NCBI RefSeq assembly: GCF_016862375.1
Contig: NZ_BOMV01000110.1
Location: 1-56,121, forward strand
DNA length: 56,121 bases
Reading direction: 5' to 3'
DNA from: Paractinoplanes rishiriensis
GTDB lineage: Bacteria > Actinomycetota > Actinomycetes > Mycobacteriales > Micromonosporaceae
Part shown: piece by piece, positions 1 to 6,597 of the stretch
How the letters are laid out: each line of letters opens with the position of its first letter
Numbering within the stretch: the first letter of the stretch is position 1
The notes under the pieces: generated by a model
The model's database searches: none
What the model saw: only the letters and a program-made list of their open reading frames with translations
What the model was told of the DNA's origin: nothing
Translations under genes and position numbers: made by a program

Positions 1-429
1 ATCGTTCGGGCCGAGCTCACCGTTAGAGGCCAGCGCGGCACAGTCCCGGCCGGGCAGGTTGTAGATCACGAACTGGATGTAACCGGCACCCTGCGCCAAC
101 GCGGCGTCCAGGTGGTCCCGCACACCCATCGAACCGTTCGAGCTGCTGTTATCCGTACCCTCGATCGCGGCGATCCGGTCGATCCACACCGCGGTCGGGT
201 TACTCGACACCCGGTTACCGCCGGACACCGACTCCGCCTTCGCCTTCCACTCCGGGTTCACATAGCCCTGGGCGCCCGCGTACGGGTTCTCGACCCGGGC
301 CAGGGTGGTCGGCGGCGGCGCGGCGGCGGTCGTGGCGGCGCCGGCGTTGGTGGCGACCGCGATGCCGAGACCGGACACGAGTGCTACTGCGGTGACGGCC
401 GTCAGGCCGAGGGTGATGCGAGGTCTCAC
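1..429 (-). CDS. GH6 family cellulase (endoglucanase/cellobiohydrolase), N-terminal part
   Basis: Secreted beta-1,4-glucan hydrolase, cut by the window edge so that only the first 143 codons are present. A GTG start at 429 is preceded by a GAGGAG ribosome site. The product begins with a signal peptide (RPRITLGLTAVTAVALVSG, then an Ala-rich cleavage region). It is followed by the GH6 opening seen in actinobacterial cellulases: NPYAGAQGYVNPEW near residues 45-58, AVWIDRIAAIEG near 75-86, HLDAALAQGAGYIQFVIYNL near 102-121 and LPGRDCAALASNGEL near 121-135. The catalytic aspartates lie further on, outside the window, so endo or exo mode cannot be told. A perfect CebR operator lies about 105 bases upstream, so the gene is probably induced by cello-oligosaccharides. 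Family call is firm. Confidence 0.9.
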   Translation of the reverse strand, partial: MRPRITLGLTAVTAVALVSGLGIAVATNAGAATTAAAPPPTTLARVENPYAGAQGYVNPEWKAKAESVSGGNRVSSNPTAVWIDRIAAIEGTDNSSSNGSMGVRDHLDAALAQGAGYIQFVIYNLPGRDCAALASNGELGPND

Positions 430-533
430 GTTGGTGGCTCCTCGGGGATGTGTCGGCGCCCGGGGTGGCGCCGCGGGGGGAGTCAGTCACAAATAGACAG
501 AGATCAATATGTGACTGCACCCCCAGCATGCCA

Positions 534-547
534 TGGGAGCGCTCCCA
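534..547. promoter_or_regulatory. CebR operator upstream of the GH6 cellulase
   Basis: The 14-base perfect palindrome TGGGAGCGCTCCCA is identical to the published binding site of the LacI-family cellulose-utilisation repressor CebR of Streptomyces. It lies 105 bases upstream of the GTG start of the GH6 gene and 65 bases beyond the stop of the metalloprotease gene, so the cellulase is the natural target. cebR itself is not in the window. Confidence 0.88.
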
Positions 548-611
548 AGGCAAAGGGTCCTGAACTTTCCGCTGTGCGCGCTTTGTCGGTGGCGGGTTCA
601 GGACCGCGGCG

Positions 612-1343
612 TCAGTGCAGGAAGCTGCCGTACCGGCCGTTGAGGATGGCGTTCTTCTGGGCCTGGCTGAAGTGCGTGTTCGGGTAGCTGTAGAAAGACG
701 CGGACATCGGGGTGCCGTCGGTCGAGGTGGAGTCCGGCAGGCCGAAGGCGTGGCCGAGTTCGTGCACCATGCCGCCGTACCAGCGGTTCATGTTGCCGCC
801 GATGCCGGCCGCGCCGTCGGCGTCGTGTCCGCTGAGGGTGACCCAGCCGAGGCTCGCGCCGCCGCCGGACCGGTTCGGCTCCTCGGCGCTGATCTCCCCG
901 ACGTTCAGCCAGCGGCTGTCCGGGCTGCTGATACCGAACCGGCGCATCAGTTCCTGGTGCATGTTGCCGACCACGCACCAGTAGTGGTCGCTGCCGGTGC
1001 AGTTGTTGGTGATGTACCAGTTCTCGTCGTGCTCGCCGTTGACGACCTCGACGACCGGGTCGTTCAGGATGAACGTCTTGCCCAGCTCCTGCTGGTAGTA
1101 ACGCTGCGCCTCACGCATCACCGCGGCGATGCCGTCCGGATACCGCTGGTCGAACGGCTTGTCGGTCGGCTTGAGCCAGAACACCCGCACGGTGCCGGAC
1201 GGCGGCGCCTCGGCCACCTCAGCCGCTTCGCCCACCTCGGCTGCTGAGGCCGGGCCGGCGGACGCGGCCGGCGCCAGGCCGATGAGCAGGACCGCGATTG
1301 CGGCCGCCCAGCGTCGTCCTCGAGAAGTGGTCGTGATCGACAT
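612..1343 (-). CDS. Secreted zinc metalloprotease with HExxHxxGxxD site
   Basis: A 243-residue secreted protein. The first 35 residues form a signal peptide (basic start, hydrophobic IAVLLIGLAPAASAGPASA). The zinc site HELGHAFGLPD is near residues 193-203; an Asp as third ligand, as in snapalysin-type small neutral proteases, replaces the His of matrixins. A likely Met-turn, MSASFYSYP, follows about 10 residues later. Two Cys (NNCTGSDHYWCVV, near 113-121) may form a disulfide. Substrate is unknown; extracellular proteolysis is inferred from the site and the signal peptide. The stop lies close to the CebR box of the neighbouring cellulase gene and the upstream side faces the XRE regulator. It may belong to a described small-metzincin family, but I cannot name the exact one. 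Confidence 0.8.
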   Translation of the reverse strand: MSITTTSRGRRWAAAIAVLLIGLAPAASAGPASAAEVGEAAEVAEAPPSGTVRVFWLKPTDKPFDQRYPDGIAAVMREAQRYYQQELGKTFILNDPVVEVVNGEHDENWYITNNCTGSDHYWCVVGNMHQELMRRFGISSPDSRWLNVGEISAEEPNRSGGGASLGWVTLSGHDADGAAGIGGNMNRWYGGMVHELGHAFGLPDSTSTDGTPMSASFYSYPNTHFSQAQKNAILNGRYGSFLH

Positions 1344-1605
1344 GTCGGCTGCCTCCAGATCGGTCGTTCGAAAACCTTTTCAGGAGGATATCAACGCATT
1401 GGCATTCGTCAATATAAGCAGTTCCAGACGCTGCTCCCGCGTAATGGGTGGCGGCGAAGCGAAAGGTTTTCGGTGAACGCTTGGCGGCATGGGTGTCTGC
1501 ACGGTTGAATGCACGTGCACGCGGGTAGTATCCGTTCAGTCACGGCCGGTCGCTGCGTGGGCGGGCCGGCCATGCGCCAGTGCCACCGTCTGCCCGAGGT
1601 GACCG
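1344..1605. promoter_or_regulatory. Divergent promoter region with an 11-base inverted repeat
   Basis: This 262-base spacer separates the metalloprotease gene (leftward) from the XRE regulator gene (rightward). It holds CGAAAACCTTT at 1369-1379 and its exact reverse complement AAAGGTTTTCG at 1462-1472, 82 bases apart. The left copy is itself a near palindrome (GAAAACCTTTTC) and sits 25-40 bases upstream of the metalloprotease start. The pair looks like two operator sites for one regulator; which one is unknown. The composition is more AT-rich than the flanking genes. Confidence 0.45.
1510..1519. promoter_or_regulatory. TGCACGTGCA palindrome upstream of the XRE regulator
   Basis: A perfect 10-base palindrome 86 bases before the ATG of the XRE gene. 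The same ten bases form the centre of the larger palindrome just after that gene (2545-2564), which suggests that the regulator binds on both sides of its own gene. Confidence 0.45.
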
Positions 1606-2490
1606 ATGATCTCAGTTCGTCAAGAAGGCGACAGCGGCCCGATCGCACGCCGTATCCAACTGGGAGCGCATCTGCGCCGCCTGCGCCGGGACGCGAACGT
1701 CACCCGGGAGGCCGCGGGGTGGCACATCCGGGGGTCGGATTCCAAGATCAGTCGCATGGAGCTGGGTCGCGTTCCGTTCAAGGAGCGTGACGTCGCCGAT
1801 CTGCTCTCCCTGTACGGAGCCGGCGACGAGGAGAGTGCGGCCCTGCTGCTGCTGGCCCGGCAGGCGAACATCCCCGGGTGGTGGCAGAAGTACGGTGACC
1901 TGGTGCCGCCGTGGTTTCTGTCCTATCTGGGCCTGGAGGATGCGGCCTGCCTCATCCGCGCGTACGAGGTCCACGCCGTCCCGGCCCTGCTGCAGACGGC
2001 TGAATACACCCGGGCGCTCATCCGGCGTACGCACCCGGAGGACTCGCAGACCGAGATCAACCGGCGCGTCGAGGTGCAGCAGCGACGCCAGGCGATCCTG
2101 CACAGATCGAATCCGCCGCATCTTTGGGCGGTCCTGGACGAGGCGGTGTTGCGCCGCCGGGTGGTCGGCAGGGACGTGATGCGAGCGCAGATCCAGGCGC
2201 TCGCTGCCGCCTCCCGGCTGCCCCACGTCCGGGTCCAGGTGGTGTCCTTCGAACGTGCGGCGCCGGCGGCGGCCGGTTTCCCGTTCACGATCCTGCGCTT
2301 CGGCGAGCAGGAGCTGCCCGACGTGGTCTACCTGGAGCAGTTGACCAGCGCGACGTTCGTCGACAAGCCGAGCGACGTGGAGCAGTACGCCATCACGCTG
2401 GACCGCTCGTGCCTGCTGGCGGCGTCCCCCGAACGCACCGCCGACATCCTCGACCGGGCGCTGACCGAACCGGGCGAACGCGCGGCCTGA
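1606..2490 (+). CDS. XRE/Scr1-family transcriptional regulator with DUF5753 domain
   Basis: A 294-residue DNA-binding regulator. The N-terminal helix-turn-helix spans about residues 15-75 (LGAHLRRLRRDANVTREAAG, then GSDSKISRMELGRVPF). The remainder is the DUF5753 ligand-like domain that is very common in actinomycetes, recognisable by GWWQKYGDLVPPWFLSYLGL near 90-109, IRAYEVHAVPALLQTAEYTR, VVLDEAVLRR-type sequence and DVVYLEQLTSATFVD near 238-252. Such proteins usually sit beside a short DUF397 gene and control development or secondary metabolism in Streptomyces (WhiJ/Scr1 type). Here the next gene is a small protein of another type. ATG was chosen because the helix-turn-helix begins soon after it. 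Identical palindrome cores before and after the gene suggest autoregulation. Confidence 0.88.
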   Translation: MISVRQEGDSGPIARRIQLGAHLRRLRRDANVTREAAGWHIRGSDSKISRMELGRVPFKERDVADLLSLYGAGDEESAALLLLARQANIPGWWQKYGDLVPPWFLSYLGLEDAACLIRAYEVHAVPALLQTAEYTRALIRRTHPEDSQTEINRRVEVQQRRQAILHRSNPPHLWAVLDEAVLRRRVVGRDVMRAQIQALAAASRLPHVRVQVVSFERAAPAAAGFPFTILRFGEQELPDVVYLEQLTSATFVDKPSDVEQYAITLDRSCLLAASPERTADILDRALTEPGERAA

Positions 2491-2544
2491 CCATCCCCCG
2501 AACGGCCTGCCCGGGCCGCCGATCTTACCGATGTCCACTCAGGT

Positions 2545-2564
2545 GCATATGCACGTGCATATGC
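2545..2564. repeat. 20-base perfect palindrome downstream of the XRE gene
   Basis: GCATATGCACGTGCATATGC reads the same on both strands. It lies 55 bases after the XRE stop and 110 bases before the small partner gene, and its core TGCACGTGCA repeats the site at 1510-1519. It lacks a loop or T-run, so an operator for the partner gene's promoter is more likely than a terminator. Confidence 0.55.
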
Positions 2565-2673
2565 CCTTGCTTATGCCGGAGCAAACGACGATGCTGGAGC
2601 ACGCGAACGGATAGTGACCATGGTCTCACCCGTTGACGCATAACTCTTGCAACGGCTCCACAGGGGATCTGGC

Positions 2674-2913
2674 ATGAGACCGAGAAGCGAGCCGGTGTAT
2701 CCGGTGTGCACCTTCCAGGAAGCGGACTATCGCTTCGGCGCTGGCCCGTTGCGGATGACAATCGAGTACGTCGACTGGTCACATCCCGTCCAGTACGACA
2801 GCGAGACGTGGTACGAGATCGTCGGCGTCGAGCAGACCGAGACCGGCCGGGAGGTCGGCCGTCGTCGAGCGCTGGTCCGGGCGAGACAGCTCCCGTCGAG
2901 GCCGTTGCCGTGA
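2674..2913 (+). CDS. Small conserved actinobacterial protein beside the XRE regulator
   Basis: A 79-residue acidic-to-neutral protein without signal peptide or membrane segment. It contains YPVCTFQEADYRFGAGPLRM near residues 9-28, then a Trp/Tyr-rich centre (VDWSHPVQYDSETWYEIVG) and ends in a basic tail. I do not recognise a named domain; it is not the DUF397 protein that normally accompanies DUF5753 regulators, because the WRKSSYS-type motif is absent. ATG at 2674 follows AGGGGATC at a normal spacing; a TTG at 2647 in the same frame is less likely. The palindrome at 2545-2564 sits in its promoter region, so control by the upstream regulator is inferred. Confidence 0.6.
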   Translation: MRPRSEPVYPVCTFQEADYRFGAGPLRMTIEYVDWSHPVQYDSETWYEIVGVEQTETGREVGRRRALVRARQLPSRPLP

Positions 2914-3099
2914 AGATCAGACGTGTTCTAACTGTTCGTAACTATGCCATGACGAATTCTCTTTACTGATAGCTCACGGACACCTGAATAGCATCCTTCG
3001 TTAACCGCCCGTTTACCCAACGCCAACAGGCTCCCCCGCAGCGATCGGTGTCGATCGCCGGGTGCGTTGGTGGCCCCGGCGGAACGGGGAGATGACACG
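2914..3099. promoter_or_regulatory. AT-richer promoter region before the toxin locus
   Basis: These 186 bases contain no gene. The stretch around 2925-2965 (CTAACTGTTCGTAACTATG and onward) is clearly more AT-rich than the neighbourhood and is a good place for the promoter of the LamG/RHS locus. No perfect operator or terminator was seen. Confidence 0.35.
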
Positions 3100-4926
3100 A
3101 TGTGGGGCCTGGTTAGTGCTGCGCGGCGTCGGCAAGCGGTTTCCTGGGGCCTGGCGTGGGGCGCGTCGCTTGCAGGCATGGTGCTGGCCGGCTGTGCTGT
3201 CGTGCTAAGTGCTGAGCCAGCTCCAGCCGCAGCTGTCTGCACCGCGAAGGCGAAGCCGGATCGTGTGTCCGCTCTGGCGTACGCGAAATCGTGTAAGAAG
3301 TCGGTGGCGGTGACCGACGCGACCACCCCGACGACGTCGCTCGTGGCTAATGCCGAGGGTACGTTCACGGTCACCGAGTCGGTGCTGCCGCAGCGGGTCC
3401 GGCGCGCCGACGGGACCTGGGCCTCGGTGGATCTGAACCTGCGGTTCAACGGTGACGGCACGGTTTCGCCTGGCGCCGCGCCGACGTCGGTGGTGCTGTC
3501 CGGCGGCGGTCCTGGGCCGCTTGCCCGGACCGCCGAGAACGGTCAGCAGCTGGTTTGGACATGGACCGGGTACACGCTGCCGAAGCCGACGCTCGATCGG
3601 ACGGTGGCGACCTACGAGGAGGTTCTGCCCGGAGTCGACCTGAAGATGAAGGTCGACGAGTGGGGATTCTCCGAGGTGCTCGTGGTCAAGGCCGCCACGG
3701 CGGCCACCAGCTCGGAGCTGACCTCGTTGCGGTTCGCTCTCTCCGGTACGGGTTTGAGCGCTGCCGGTGCGGCCGGCACGGCGCGCACCCCGCAGGAGGC
3801 GGTGACCGGTACCTTCGCGATCGGCGACGCCTACATGTGGGACTCGACGCGGCCGAGTACCGCGCCTTCCGACACGCTGCCGGAGGATGCGCGAGCCGAA
3901 GGCGAGTCGACGATCGACGGGCCGGGGTCTGCGGCGCGGGTGGCGCAGATGCCGATGGTCATGCAGGGCCGCACGTTGGTGATCACACCGGTGCAGAGCT
4001 TGCTGACCGATCCGGCGGCGAAGTTCCCGATCTTCATCGACCCGAAGTCCTCATCGCCCGGTCGCAGCCATTGGACGATGATCAATAAGGGGCATCCGGG
4101 ACAGCAGTACTGGAGTTACGACCGGGGCAGTCACGCGAAGGTGGGTAACGCGGGCGACACCGTGAACATGTACCGCTCGTTGTTCCAGTTCTCGACGGCG
4201 GCGTGGCGCAACAAGCATGTCACCGCGGTGACGTTCGCCAACAATCTGCTGTACTCGTGGGCCTGCTCGAACACGACAACTCAGCTGCACATCTCGAGTC
4301 AGACGCTGAGCAGCGCGACGACCTGGAACTCGAACGCGTCGTCCTGGGGCGGTTCGCTGGCGACGGTGTCCAACCAGAACTGCAAATGGGCACCCAGTGT
4401 GGCGTCGGAGTTCACGTCGAGCGCCTTGACGTCGGCCGTTCACTCGGCCAGGGCGAACGCGAGCATCACCATCGGCCTGCGAGCGGCCAACGAGACGGTC
4501 TCCAGTGACGGATCGAACGGCTGGAAGAAGTTCGACGAGACCTCCGGGGCCGGCGGCGCGCACCTGTCGGTCACCTACAACACGGCTCCGGTACTGAGCA
4601 ACCTGCACACCGACGCGGGCTACCTGCGCCACCACCGCGGCGAGTGCGCCATTGCTGTCGACGTACGGATCTCCTGCCCGCAATCCCGTTCCGAAGGTCA
4701 CCGTGACCGATGCCGAGGCGGACAAGTCCACGGTCACGTTCACCTACCCGAAGGCCGGCGGCGGTACCAGCAGCACGGCGTACCCGAACGTCACCAGTGG
4801 TGCGAGTCAACGGCTGGTTGCCGGCATCCCGGCGGCCGCGATACCCAGCGGCGGCACCTACTCCTGGACCGTGACTGCCTCCGACGGGACCGACTCGGCG
4901 TCGAAGACCTGTTATTTCAAGATTGA
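3100..4926 (+). CDS. Secreted DNRLRE-type protein, 5' part of a frameshifted gene
   Basis: Front half of a secreted wall-type protein that normally precedes an RHS toxin gene in actinomycetes. ATG at 3100 follows a GGGGAG site; a GTG at 3067 is also open. Residues 1-45 are a signal peptide with a possible lipobox (MVLAGCAVV). A beta-rich region with VTESVLPQRVRRADGTW follows. Then comes a DNRLRE-like domain near residues 325-500: WTMINKGHPGQQYWSYDRG, MYRSLFQFSTAAW and paired Cys in SWACSNTTT and SNQNCKWAP. The native frame ends at about 4620 (NTAPVLSNLHTDAG). The last 102 codons, to 4926, are out-of-frame sequence. The protein continues in frame +2 after one extra base at about 4621, giving TCATTAASAPLLSTYGSPAR. 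The intact protein would have about 1145 residues. Confidence 0.75.
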   Translation: MWGLVSAARRRQAVSWGLAWGASLAGMVLAGCAVVLSAEPAPAAAVCTAKAKPDRVSALAYAKSCKKSVAVTDATTPTTSLVANAEGTFTVTESVLPQRVRRADGTWASVDLNLRFNGDGTVSPGAAPTSVVLSGGGPGPLARTAENGQQLVWTWTGYTLPKPTLDRTVATYEEVLPGVDLKMKVDEWGFSEVLVVKAATAATSSELTSLRFALSGTGLSAAGAAGTARTPQEAVTGTFAIGDAYMWDSTRPSTAPSDTLPEDARAEGESTIDGPGSAARVAQMPMVMQGRTLVITPVQSLLTDPAAKFPIFIDPKSSSPGRSHWTMINKGHPGQQYWSYDRGSHAKVGNAGDTVNMYRSLFQFSTAAWRNKHVTAVTFANNLLYSWACSNTTTQLHISSQTLSSATTWNSNASSWGGSLATVSNQNCKWAPSVASEFTSSALTSAVHSARANASITIGLRAANETVSSDGSNGWKKFDETSGAGGAHLSVTYNTAPVLSNLHTDAGYLRHHRGECAIAVDVRISCPQSRSEGHRDRCRGGQVHGHVHLPEGRRRYQQHGVPERHQWCESTAGCRHPGGRDTQRRHLLLDRDCLRRDRLGVEDLLFQD

Positions 4927-6538
4927 TAACACGGTTCCGGCGCCACCAACGATCGTGACCGCGGACAACCGCTATCCCGACGACGACGCCGTCCACGGCG
5001 GCGTCGGGCAACCCGGCCGATTCACCATCGCGGCGACCGGCCCAGACGCCGGCAAGGTGGTCAAGTATGTCTGGGGCCCGCTGGCCGGCGGTCCTTCCAA
5101 GACGGTGACCACCACGAACGGCGCGTCGGTGACCGTGTCGTACACGCCCACAACGGTGGGAGACAACACGATTCAGGCGACCGCCTACACCGCGACCGGG
5201 ATCGTCTCGGCACCCGGGTCCGCCGGGTTCCTGGTCGATGTGCCGACCACGCCGACCAGCGTGTGGCGCCTCAACGGTGACGGCACCGACACCGGACGCA
5301 CCAGTCACCCGCTGACCGCCGCCAACCTCGCCTGGACACCGGACGGCCGGCAGATCGGTGAAAGCGTCGCCCGGTTCAACGGCACCTCGTCCGCGCTGAC
5401 GGGCGCGCCGCCGATCCACACCAACACGTCCTTCGCGGTTTCCGCGTGGCTGCGGCCCACCCGCACGTCGTGCAGCGGCACCGCGGTGTCCCAGGACGGT
5501 GTGCACACCAGCGGCTTCTACCTCGGCTGTTACCAGGGCAGGTTCAGCTTCAACGTGATCCAGACCGACAGCTCGGAGGTCTACGGCACCCGGGTCACGT
5601 CCGCCGCCGCGGCCCAGGCCGGCGTGTGGAGCAACGTCGTCGGTGTCTACGACCTCTCGGAGAACCGGATCGCCCTCTACGTCAACGGCGTAGCCCAAGG
5701 GTCAGCACCGCTGAGTGCGCCGCTGTGGGATGCAGCGGGGCCGTTCGTCGTCGGGCGGGAACGCTACGTCGACGCCAGTGGTGGCTGGTGGGCCGGTGAC
5801 ATCGCCGACGTACGGGTGTGGGACCGCGTCATCTATCAACCCGACGTCGACGCGCAGTCCGCAGCGAGCTGGGCCGACCATTTCCCGCTTGGGTTCGACC
5901 TGGCATACAACGGCCGGCGGGACAACCCGTTGACCTGGAACGTCGAGCCGGAACCGGGGTGGGACAACATGAACCCACCGGACAACGGCGGCACCCCGGC
6001 CGTGATGCTGAGCGGGGGACCGCGCGCCGTCTCGGCCCACTCCGGGGTGCGCACCGACGGCTCGTTCTCGGTGTCCGCGTGGATCGGCCCGAACCTGATC
6101 ACTGGTGGCAACCTCAGCGCCGTGGCGCAGCGCGGCACGATGGCGTCGAACTTCAGCCTCGGCATCAAACAGGAGACCAACCAGTACCAGTTCCGGATGA
6201 ACCACTCCGACATCGGTTGGCCCGACGCGACGGTGGTGGCCGCTCCCGGTACGGCCGTGGTCGACCAGTGGGTGCACCTCACCGGCACCTTCGACTTCAC
6301 CACCAGGCAGATGAACCTGTACGTGAACGGCGGACTGCAGGCATCCGGCACGTTCGGCGCCGCCCCCTGGCACGCCGCCGGCCCGGTCCTGGTGGGCGCC
6401 GCCTGGTGGCAGGGCGTGGCAGCCGACTACTGGCACGGGGGCATCGACAACGTCGCCCTGTTCAACGGAGTGCTCACCACCGCCCAGATCGACAACCTGT
6501 ACCGCTACAGCGACCCGTTCTACGTGTCACCCGACTGA
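4652..6538 (+). CDS. LamG-like jellyroll protein, 3' part of the frameshifted gene
   Basis: Back half of the gene that starts at 3100. Coding character in this frame begins by about 4622, upstream of the first ATG (4652), so that ATG is probably not a true start. The part holds a Fn3/Big-like region (VTVTDAEADKSTVTFTYPKA; near residues 15-95 of this frame) and a second repeat region. Two LamG/concanavalin-like jellyrolls follow near 205-400 and 430-620, each with the marks SVSAWL or SVSAWI, LYVNG and a final VWD or VALFNG segment. The product would be extracellular and bind carbohydrate or protein. It ends 59 bases before the RHS gene start, and the two are probably co-transcribed. If the shift is real this half is not translated; if it is a base-calling error the gene is whole. 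Confidence 0.75.
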   Translation: MLSTYGSPARNPVPKVTVTDAEADKSTVTFTYPKAGGGTSSTAYPNVTSGASQRLVAGIPAAAIPSGGTYSWTVTASDGTDSASKTCYFKIDNTVPAPPTIVTADNRYPDDDAVHGGVGQPGRFTIAATGPDAGKVVKYVWGPLAGGPSKTVTTTNGASVTVSYTPTTVGDNTIQATAYTATGIVSAPGSAGFLVDVPTTPTSVWRLNGDGTDTGRTSHPLTAANLAWTPDGRQIGESVARFNGTSSALTGAPPIHTNTSFAVSAWLRPTRTSCSGTAVSQDGVHTSGFYLGCYQGRFSFNVIQTDSSEVYGTRVTSAAAAQAGVWSNVVGVYDLSENRIALYVNGVAQGSAPLSAPLWDAAGPFVVGRERYVDASGGWWAGDIADVRVWDRVIYQPDVDAQSAASWADHFPLGFDLAYNGRRDNPLTWNVEPEPGWDNMNPPDNGGTPAVMLSGGPRAVSAHSGVRTDGSFSVSAWIGPNLITGGNLSAVAQRGTMASNFSLGIKQETNQYQFRMNHSDIGWPDATVVAAPGTAVVDQWVHLTGTFDFTTRQMNLYVNGGLQASGTFGAAPWHAAGPVLVGAAWWQGVAADYWHGGIDNVALFNGVLTTAQIDNLYRYSDPFYVSPD

Positions 6539-6597
6539 TCGGCCCGGGACCTTTCCCGACGTGTTTTATTCCCGGTCGCGCCTACGTGGAGGCTTTC

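Noticed and set aside
4600..4660. Programmed frameshift in the LamG gene
   Set aside because: No slippery sequence, stop codon or homopolymer is placed as such signals require; an indel or error is simpler.
5818..6597. N-terminal extension of the RHS frame upstream of 6598
   Set aside because: The residues are Arg/Pro-rich shadow sequence of the LamG gene in another frame. A signal peptide and a GGAGG site lie at 6598.
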